Of a stretch of DNA of 18,783 nt, positions 13,236 to 18,783 are shown in pieces. A model generated the notes under the pieces. It saw only the letters and a program-made list of their open reading frames with translations, made no database searches and was not told where the DNA came from. Position numbers and translations under genes: made by a program. Source of the DNA: Chloroflexota bacterium (GTDB lineage: Bacteria; Chloroflexota; Dehalococcoidia; SZUA-161); assembly GCA_016865955.1 (NCBI GenBank), contig VGNW01000019.1, forward strand, positions 1 to 18,783, given 5' to 3'. The stretch's first letter is position 1, and every line of letters begins with the position of its first letter.

Positions 13236-13857
13236 CCACGCTATTGTCAGAGACGGTGTTAGCACTCTGCTGTCATTGGCTGGTGATATAGAAGTAGTAG
13301 GTGAGGCAGCCAATGGGAAAGAAGGATTGGATAAGGTGAGCAAGCTGCTTCCGGACGTTGTTCTGATGGATATATCGATGCCTATTATGGGAGGTTTGGA
13401 AGCCATACGCAGGATACGCAAAGGATTCCCGAATGTAAAGATTCTGGTTCTCACTCAGTATGATGATAAAGAACATGTTTTCCCAGCTATCCAGGCTGGA
13501 GCCAATGGATTCGTCAGCAAGACATCGGCATCTTCGGAGCTCACTGCCGGTATCCGGGCTGTGTTTACCGGAGAATCGTATTTATCTCCATCCATAGCCA
13601 AACTGTTTGTTGAGGATTACAGACAGGTGTCGTCATCGGGTGGGAAGAGCGACCCTTATGAGGAACTGACCGATAGGGAGCGAGAGACACTGAAGCTGGT
13701 TGTTGAAGGATACAAGACCCGACAGATTGCAGAGATATTGAGTGTTACCCCCAAAACGGTTGAGGCACACAAGACCAGCCTTATGCGGAAGCTGGGCATT
13801 CATAGTAATCTTGAGCTGATTAAATATGCTCTGCGCCGTGGGATTATAAACATGTAA
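13204..13857 (+). CDS. NarL/FixJ-family DNA-binding response regulator
   Basis: 217 residues: a receiver domain (1-120) with D10, D11 and phospho-acceptor D56 (VLMDISMP), T84 in LVLTQYDD and K106 (VSKTSA), and a LuxR-type helix-turn-helix (about 152-212) with LTDRERETLKLVVEGYKTRQ, TPKTVEAHKTSLMRKLGI. It should bind DNA as a phosphorylated dimer and is the only protein in the window with a DNA-binding output, so it is the best candidate for controlling the hydrogenase and diaphorase genes. GGAG (13192-13195) lies 8 bases before ATG, inside the kinase gene, which it overlaps by 32 bases. A strong terminator follows 51 bases after the stop. Confidence 0.93.
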   Translation: MQRIKVLVVDDHAIVRDGVSTLLSLAGDIEVVGEAANGKEGLDKVSKLLPDVVLMDISMPIMGGLEAIRRIRKGFPNVKILVLTQYDDKEHVFPAIQAGANGFVSKTSASSELTAGIRAVFTGESYLSPSIAKLFVEDYRQVSSSGGKSDPYEELTDRERETLKLVVEGYKTRQIAEILSVTPKTVEAHKTSLMRKLGIHSNLELIKYALRRGIINM

Positions 13858-13908
13858 AACATCGCTCTAACTCGGCTTCCTTTATACCTGCCAGCTAGTT
13901 GCTAAATG

Positions 13909-13945
13909 AGGCGGCAAACATCACGGTTTGCCGCCTATTTTGTTA
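13909..13945 (+). terminator. Rho-independent terminator after the NarL-type regulator
   Basis: AGGCGGCAAAC (13909-13919) and GTTTGCCGCCT (13926-13936) form a perfect 11-bp stem with a 6-base loop (ATCACG), followed by ATTTTGTTATTT. It is the clearest terminator in the window and ends the kinase-regulator transcript. Confidence 0.9.
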
Positions 13946-14084
13946 TTTATTCCTCTTGCAATTAGGGATTATAGTCGACGATTTTAGGGTTAATCCTGCC
14001 ATATCCGAGGGTAAGTCCTTATTCACATATGGGAGATGGCGATATAGCATATGAAATCATAAAAGAATCGAAGGGAGGAGAGGC

Positions 14085-14894
14085 ATGGAGGAGCATAAAG
14101 AGAAGAAGAGAGGAATCCTGATTGTAGATGATGAACCCGAATTTGTTTTAGCTTTGCAGAAAGCGCTCAAGAGCGATAAGTGCGATGTCGTAACCGCATC
14201 TACCAAAGAGGAAGCAAAAAAAGCGATCAAAACCATCAACCCCGAACTGGTGATACTGGGCACATTGAGTCCCCGCGGCGAAGCCTTTATGCTGCATCAA
14301 TGGCTGAGGGAGGACCCGAAGACCAAAGACTTGCCCATCGTGGTTATCGATGCACCGCCTGAGAAGCAGCTCATCAAAGGATGGAGGCGGGATGAGGCTG
14401 TAATGATGGATGCCGAAGAATATCTCGCCAAGCCAATCGAGCCTGGCGCGCTGGCCAGCAGAGCGCAAACGATTCTGGACAGGGCAACCAGACGCATAAA
14501 AGTGCTAATTGTGGACGACCACTGGGTAGTGCGTGACGGCCTCAAATCCGTACTGGAATTGCAGAGCGATATCGAGGTTATAGGTCAGGCTGAGAACGGC
14601 AAGGAGGCAGTGCAAAAAGTGGGTGAACTCAGTCCCGATATTGTAGTGATGGATATAGTGATGCCCGAAATGAATGGGTTGGAAGCGACCAAAGAAATAT
14701 ACAAGAAATACCCTGAAATTAGAGTCGTGATGTTGTCCCAGTACGACGATGAGGCTAACATACTTGCCGCTGAGCAGATTGGAGCCTACGGATTCATCCC
14801 CAAGCGGGCTGCCAGCTCACAGGTGGTGAATGCGATAAGGGCTATACATTATGTGGGGAAGCGTCTGCAAAGGCCTTCTCCGGTTTCGGGCTAA
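14085..14894 (+). CDS. Tandem receiver protein: degenerate receiver plus NarL-like receiver, no output domain
   Basis: 269 residues. Receiver 1 (about 9-130) keeps D15/D16 and K116 (LAKPIEP), but the phospho-acceptor position is Gly (G59 in LVILGTLSP) and the switch Thr/Ser is lost (VVIDAPP), so it cannot be phosphorylated in the normal way. Receiver 2 (about 137-258) is intact: D144/D145, D190 in VVMDIVMPEMNG, S218 and K240. It closely resembles the receiver of the 13204 regulator (IKVLxVDDHxxVRDG, QYDDE/K), but the protein ends where the LuxR-type DNA-binding domain would begin. The 73 bases before the next gene are too short to hold it. The start has GGAGG (14074-14078) 6 bases upstream. 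It probably modulates the neighbouring kinases or regulator by competition or pairing; its link to the downstream diaphorase genes is by position only. Confidence 0.88.
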   Translation: MEEHKEKKRGILIVDDEPEFVLALQKALKSDKCDVVTASTKEEAKKAIKTINPELVILGTLSPRGEAFMLHQWLREDPKTKDLPIVVIDAPPEKQLIKGWRRDEAVMMDAEEYLAKPIEPGALASRAQTILDRATRRIKVLIVDDHWVVRDGLKSVLELQSDIEVIGQAENGKEAVQKVGELSPDIVVMDIVMPEMNGLEATKEIYKKYPEIRVVMLSQYDDEANILAAEQIGAYGFIPKRAASSQVVNAIRAIHYVGKRLQRPSPVSG

Positions 14895-14907
14895 TCTCCA
14901 ATGTAGC

Positions 14908-14938
14908 TTGACATCCGTATCCGGTCATCCGGGTATCT
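14908..14938 (+). promoter_or_regulatory. Possible promoter for the molybdopterin/diaphorase genes
   Basis: A perfect TTGACA (14908-14913) followed by CC- and T-rich sequence; only weak -10-like hexamers (GTATCT at 14933-14938, spacing 19) are present. It shares TTGACATCC with 11853. Low confidence. Confidence 0.25.
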
Positions 14939-14967
14939 CTGACCTATATCATGCTGGGAGGCTACCA

Positions 14968-17658
14968 TTGGAAGCAATCACTATTACTCTCAACGGCAGC
15001 GAAGTAAGCGGGCACCCCGGAATGACCATACTGGAGCTGGCAAAGGAATCCGGCGTAGCCATCCCTACCTTATGCTACGATGCCCATTTAACCCCGATTG
15101 GCGCTTGTCGCATCTGTCTGGTGGAAGATGAACGCACGGGCGCTATTTCTGCATCGTGTGTTACTCCCATAGCGCCCGGCATGGTGATAAGAACCAATTC
15201 ACCGAAGGTGCAGGAGCGACGCAAGACCATAATCAAGCTCATGCTGGCAAGCCATCCCGATTCCTGCCTGGTTTGCGATAAAGGCAATCGCTGCGAGCTG
15301 CGAAAGATTGCCTCGGACATGGGAGTCGGTTTGATAGACCTTCAGAGGATTCCCCAGCCAGCGACGATAGAGGAAGTCAACCCCTTTATTGAACGGGATT
15401 TGAGCAAGTGTGTCCTTTGCGGCAAGTGTATCAGGGCAGATCAGGAGCTTGTGGTCGAGGGTGCAATAGACTACTTCCATCGCGGGTTTGCCTCCAGACC
15501 AGCCACGCTCTATGACGTGCCTCTTGAGAAGTCGGAATGCACTTTTTGCGGCACGTGTGTGGCAATATGTCCCACCGGCGCTCTCATGGAAAAGAAGCGG
15601 TCATACAGAGGCACAGCCCCGGCAAATGTCACCACCGTATGTCCGTTCTGCGGGTGCGGCTGCACCATAAGTCTCGAAGTAAAAGACAATCAAATAGTCC
15701 GTGCCAGACCAGACAGGAATAGCGTAGTAAACCGAGGCACGCTTTGTGTCAAGGGGAGCTATGGCTACGATTTCGTGCATAGCCCGGAGAGGCTGACCGC
15801 ACCCCTGGTAAGGGTGAATGGAAACCTGGAGAAGGTCTCCTGGCAGAAGGCTCTGGAGACGGCAGCCTCCGAACTCAAGAGGATAAAGGACAAATACGGG
15901 GCGGACAGCCTGGCTGTTCTGAGTTCCCCCAAGTGCACCAATGAGGAGAACTATCTTCTGCAAAGATTTACCCGCGCTGTGCTGGGCACCAACAACATAG
16001 ACAACGGCAGCCGACTGTGCAGCACTGCAAGCATTATCGGACTGGGTTCGGTAGTGGGATTCCCGGGCACTACCAATCGCATCGAAGCTCTCGAACAATC
16101 CGAGGTGATAATGGTCGTAGGCGCCAACCTTCCGTCCTCGGCTCCCATAATTGGATATGCTGTGAAGCGCGCTGCCAGATTCAAAGGCGCTAGATTGCTG
16201 CTCATAGACCCTCAGCAGACAAGGCTCTCTTCATTCGCGCATATGTGGCTCGGACCCAGAATCGGTACGGATGTTGCACTCATAAACGGCATGTTGAAGG
16301 TAATCATCGACGAAGGGTTGCGAGATGAGGAGTTCGTAACCAGGAAAACAGACAATTTCGAGGCATTCAGCAAGAGTCTGAACAAATATACCCCTGATTA
16401 TGTTGAGGGCGTTACAGGTGTCCCGGGCAAAGAACTGGCGCGCGCGGCACGATTGTTTGCCATGGCGGATGTTGCTTCGATTGTCTGTGGCGATGGAATC
16501 ACCCAGCAAGTGAAAGGTACCGACAGCGTGATTGCACTTGCCAATCTGGCGATGCTTACGGGCAATATAGGTCCGCGGGGCGGCATTTTCGCTGTGCAAA
16601 AGGACTGCAACGGACAGGGCGCGTGCGATATGGGCGCATTCCCCAACCTGTTACCCGGCTATAGCTGTGTAGAGAATACCCAGGTGCGGAAGAAGTTTGC
16701 TGAACGCTGGGGCGCTGAGCTGCCTGCCGGCACCGGACTGACGGCGCTGGAAATGATAAGTCAGGCGAGAGCAGGAAAGATAAAAGGCATGTATATTGTG
16801 GGCGAGAATCCACTTTTGAGCTTCCCCAACGCAGGTCTGGTAAAAGAGGCTCTATCGTCTCTCGAATTCCTGGCGGTGAACGACCTGTTTCTCACCGAGA
16901 CGGCGAGGCTGGCGCATGTTGTTCTGCCTGCTGCGAGCTTTGCCGAAAAGGAGGGTACTTTCACGAACTTCGAGGGGAGAGTTCAGCGAGTGCGCAGAGT
17001 TATTCAGCCTGTCGGAGAAAGCCTGCCGGACTGGCAGATAATCTTTAAGCTGGCAAACACTATGGGTCAGCCTATGTCCTATCTTTCCCCCTCCCAGATA
17101 ATGGACGAAATTCAGGAATTAATCCCCATGTATCAGGGCATCAGCTACAAAGAAGCGGACACAGAAGGAGTTTACCGCGCGGGAACAGACAGAGACCATT
17201 TGAGAAACAGGCGTCTTTACAAGGGTCAGTTCCCCAGCGGGTTCGGTAGATTCACACCGATTCAATACGAACCGCAGCCGGAAACGCCGGGAGACGGATA
17301 CCCCCTCACTCTGCTGACAGGCAGCGTGCTGTACCACTCGGGCAGCGGCTCCAGAAGCTCGAGGTCGCAGCGGCTCAGCGAGTTTGCGCCGGACGCCTAC
17401 GTGGAAATAGGGGAGCAAGATGCGCTGCATCTCGGGTTAAGTCAGGGCGACACGGTCAGAGTAATCTCGCCATCGGGAGAAGTTTCTGCTGTGGCAAGGT
17501 TCAGCGACAGGCTGCCCCGGGGAACGGTTTTCATGCCTGCCTCTTTCCCCGGCACGCCGGTGAACCGGTTGTTCGACAGCGTACTGGACCCGCAGGCAAA
17601 AACCCCTGCGCTGAAGGTATGCCCAGTGAAGCTAGAAAGGATTAAGACGCGTGAATAA
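14968..17658 (+). CDS. HoxU/NuoG-like iron-sulfur domain fused to a formate-dehydrogenase-like molybdopterin domain (noncanonical active site)
   Basis: 896 residues, the length of NAD-linked FdhA proteins. Order: [2Fe-2S] domain (C36, C47, C50, C64); His-Cys cluster (H96, C100, C103, C109); a [4Fe-4S] motif C148, C151, C154 whose fourth ligand is Asp (D158); a full motif C191, C194, C197, C201; the molybdopterin-domain cluster C225, C228, C232, C260; then the bis-MGD catalytic domain. The metal ligand is C351 in NGSRLCSTAS. In formate dehydrogenases the next residue is His and an Arg-Gly-Gln lies before NNVQGACDMG; here these are S352 and Q544-K545-D546, so formate oxidation is doubtful. The start is TTG 14968 with GGGAGG 6 bases upstream; an in-frame ATG at 14851 overlaps the previous gene and would add a non-homologous leader. 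It overlaps the NuoE-like gene by 8 bases. It probably passes electrons to the NuoE/NuoF partners; the substrate is unknown. Confidence 0.87.
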   Translation: MEAITITLNGSEVSGHPGMTILELAKESGVAIPTLCYDAHLTPIGACRICLVEDERTGAISASCVTPIAPGMVIRTNSPKVQERRKTIIKLMLASHPDSCLVCDKGNRCELRKIASDMGVGLIDLQRIPQPATIEEVNPFIERDLSKCVLCGKCIRADQELVVEGAIDYFHRGFASRPATLYDVPLEKSECTFCGTCVAICPTGALMEKKRSYRGTAPANVTTVCPFCGCGCTISLEVKDNQIVRARPDRNSVVNRGTLCVKGSYGYDFVHSPERLTAPLVRVNGNLEKVSWQKALETAASELKRIKDKYGADSLAVLSSPKCTNEENYLLQRFTRAVLGTNNIDNGSRLCSTASIIGLGSVVGFPGTTNRIEALEQSEVIMVVGANLPSSAPIIGYAVKRAARFKGARLLLIDPQQTRLSSFAHMWLGPRIGTDVALINGMLKVIIDEGLRDEEFVTRKTDNFEAFSKSLNKYTPDYVEGVTGVPGKELARAARLFAMADVASIVCGDGITQQVKGTDSVIALANLAMLTGNIGPRGGIFAVQKDCNGQGACDMGAFPNLLPGYSCVENTQVRKKFAERWGAELPAGTGLTALEMISQARAGKIKGMYIVGENPLLSFPNAGLVKEALSSLEFLAVNDLFLTETARLAHVVLPAASFAEKEGTFTNFEGRVQRVRRVIQPVGESLPDWQIIFKLANTMGQPMSYLSPSQIMDEIQELIPMYQGISYKEADTEGVYRAGTDRDHLRNRRLYKGQFPSGFGRFTPIQYEPQPETPGDGYPLTLLTGSVLYHSGSGSRSSRSQRLSEFAPDAYVEIGEQDALHLGLSQGDTVRVISPSGEVSAVARFSDRLPRGTVFMPASFPGTPVNRLFDSVLDPQAKTPALKVCPVKLERIKTRE

Positions 17659-18139
17659 GGCTGTAACGGCAGCAAAGCCGGATATGAAGAAGCTGAACGA
17701 TATAATAGCCCGACATCGCAGTGAAAAATGGCCTTTAATCCCTCTTCTCCAGGAGCTTCAGCAGGAGTTCGGCTATATCCCCCCTGAGGCTATTAACTCC
17801 ATAGCTCAAGCCCTGGAGCTATTTCCAGCCCAGGTTCAGGGAGTAATCACTTTTTACGAGCAGCTTTACACCACCCCCAGAGGCAAGAAGGTGGTCAGGG
17901 TATGCCGCGGCACGGCATGCCATGTGCGCGGCGGGAAGACCATACTGAAACTGGTAAAACAGAATCTGGGCGTAGAGGAAGGCCAGACTACCCCGGACAT
18001 GGAATACACACTGGAAACCGTTGCCTGCATCGGCGTCTGTGCTCTGGCGCCCAATATGGTCATTGGGAAAGATACCCACGGCAAGATGAATCCCAAGAAG
18101 GTAGCTCAACTTCTGGGGAGCAAGAAGAGCGAGGGATAA
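17651..18139 (+). CDS. NuoE/HydC-like [2Fe-2S] subunit
   Basis: 162 residues, the standard size of NuoE/HoxE/HydC thioredoxin-like ferredoxins. Helices with LIPLLQELQQEFGYIP and VITFYEQLYTTPRGK are followed by the four ligands C85, C90 (CRGTAC) and C126, C130 (CIGVC), then ALAPNM. It accepts or passes one electron next to the NADH/FMN subunit. It starts at GTG 17651, 8 bases inside the previous gene, with GAAAGG upstream; an ATG 33 bases later is possible. The stop is one base from the next start, so the three genes are tightly coupled and probably form one complex. Confidence 0.93.
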   Translation: MNKAVTAAKPDMKKLNDIIARHRSEKWPLIPLLQELQQEFGYIPPEAINSIAQALELFPAQVQGVITFYEQLYTTPRGKKVVRVCRGTACHVRGGKTILKLVKQNLGVEEGQTTPDMEYTLETVACIGVCALAPNMVIGKDTHGKMNPKKVAQLLGSKKSEG

Positions 18140-18140
18140 C

Positions 18141-18783
18141 ATGAACCATCGTACCGTTTTCGTTTGTCAGGGAACAGGTTGTTACTCGGCAGGCTCCGGC
18201 GCCGTTTACGACGCTTTGAAAGCCGAGTTGGCGAAGCAAAATGTGAGAAACGCCGTTATAGACTTCAGCGGCTGCCACGGTTTCTGTGAGCAGGGACCCA
18301 ATGTGGTGGTCGAGCCTGACGGGATTTTTTATACACATGTCGATGCTGAGGACGCCGCGGATATCGTCCATTCTCACCTTCGCAACAATAAGCCGGTAGA
18401 ACGCCTCTTCTACCGTGACCCTGTGAGCGGGCGGGCTGTGCCGTTGTATTCGGACATAAAATTCTACTTCAATCAGCAGCGCGTCGTGCTGAGAAACTGC
18501 GGTCATATCAACCCTGAGAAAATCGAAGATTATATCTTACGCGGCGGATATAAAGCGCTGGAGAAAGCCCTCAAGATGAAGCCTCAAGGGGTCATCGATG
18601 AGATTGCCAAAGCCGGTCTCAGAGGCAGGGGCGGCGCCGGCTTCCCCACAGCGCGCAAGTGGCAGTTCTGCCGCGATGCGCCTGGCACACAGAAGTACGT
18701 TATCTGCAATGCCGACGAAGGTGACCCCGGAGCCTTCATGGACCGCTCTATTCTCGAAGCTGACCCCAACGCTGTTATCGAGG
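18141..18783 (+). CDS. NuoF/HydB-like NAD(H)- and FMN-binding subunit, N-terminal 214 residues (cut by window end)
   Basis: Open to the last base. Unlike plain NuoF of complex I, it begins with a thioredoxin-like [2Fe-2S] domain (C9, C14, C45, C49). This is followed by the NuoF core: GLRGRGGAGFP (about 159-169), the nucleotide/FMN-binding glycine loop, and CNADEGDPGAFMDR (189-202). The extra front domain is typical of HydB/HndC/HylB subunits of bifurcating hydrogenases and formate dehydrogenases. GAGGG (18131-18135) is 5 bases before ATG and the gene begins one base after the NuoE-like stop. The expected C-terminal part (remaining FMN domain, N3-type [4Fe-4S] cluster, and often two ferredoxin clusters) lies outside the window. 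Whether it prefers NAD or NADP cannot be seen. Confidence 0.92.
   Translation, partial: MNHRTVFVCQGTGCYSAGSGAVYDALKAELAKQNVRNAVIDFSGCHGFCEQGPNVVVEPDGIFYTHVDAEDAADIVHSHLRNNKPVERLFYRDPVSGRAVPLYSDIKFYFNQQRVVLRNCGHINPEKIEDYILRGGYKALEKALKMKPQGVIDEIAKAGLRGRGGAGFPTARKWQFCRDAPGTQKYVICNADEGDPGAFMDRSILEADPNAVIE

Noticed and set aside
14851..14967. ATG start adding 39 residues to the molybdopterin protein
   Set aside because: It would overlap the tandem-receiver gene by 44 bases and add a sequence unlike any ferredoxin N-terminus; TTG 14968 has GGGAGG 6 bases upstream.
1..18783. CRISPR arrays, tRNA or rRNA genes, insertion sequences, integrase or attachment sites
   Set aside because: I looked on both strands and saw no regularly spaced direct repeats, no tRNA-like cloverleaf, no transposase or integrase gene; the repeats present are short palindromes only.

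Overview
The window (18,783 bases, both ends cutting through genes) looks like a chromosome segment of an anaerobic bacterium. Every gene I can support is on the + strand, most have strong AGGAGG-type ribosome binding sites, and GTG or TTG starts are used several times. A cytoplasmic [NiFe] hydrogenase, NuoE/NuoF-type diaphorase genes, acyl-CoA genes and intergenic palindromic repeats together fit a subsurface or sediment Chloroflexota (Dehalococcoidia-like) genome. This placement is an inference from gene content, not a phylogenetic result.

Left part (1-6842), acyl-CoA and small-molecule cassette: the 3' end of an enoyl-CoA hydratase/isomerase gene; two paralogous SRPBCC-like genes, the second broken by a frameshift; three paralogous proteins each made of two NIPSNAP-like alpha-beta-barrel repeats; two paralogous cysteine-rich proteins (CxC...CxC...C); and a 4-hydroxybutyrate/acetyl-CoA-type CoA-transferase with its own strong promoter and a long, hairpin-rich leader. 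The two larger gaps (2137-2439 and 5056-5284) are mosaics of short palindromic repeats.

Middle part (7224-9662), hydrogenase: small and large subunits of a group 3 (Mvh/HydSL-like) [NiFe] hydrogenase with all metal ligands present.

Right-middle (9683-14894), signalling island: a membrane histidine kinase with a RegB/PrrB-type GGxxNPF quinone motif but no cysteine, a stand-alone receiver, a GAF-HisKA_3 kinase overlapping a NarL-type regulator, a strong terminator, and a tandem receiver protein whose first receiver has lost its phosphorylatable Asp.

Right end (14968-18783), diaphorase and molybdopterin subunit: an 896-residue protein with a HoxU/NuoG-like iron-sulfur front end fused to a formate-dehydrogenase-like molybdopterin domain, then NuoE-like and NuoF/HydB-like genes, the last cut by the window end. 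The molybdopterin protein keeps a Cys ligand but lacks the His, Arg and Gln that line the formate dehydrogenase active site.

The most interesting reading is that the hydrogenase pair and the three right-end genes form one H2/NAD(H)-linked, possibly electron-bifurcating, complex comparable to HydABCSL. Here the HydA/NuoG-like position would be taken by a molybdopterin protein of unknown substrate, and the locus would be controlled by the redox-sensing regulators between the two halves.
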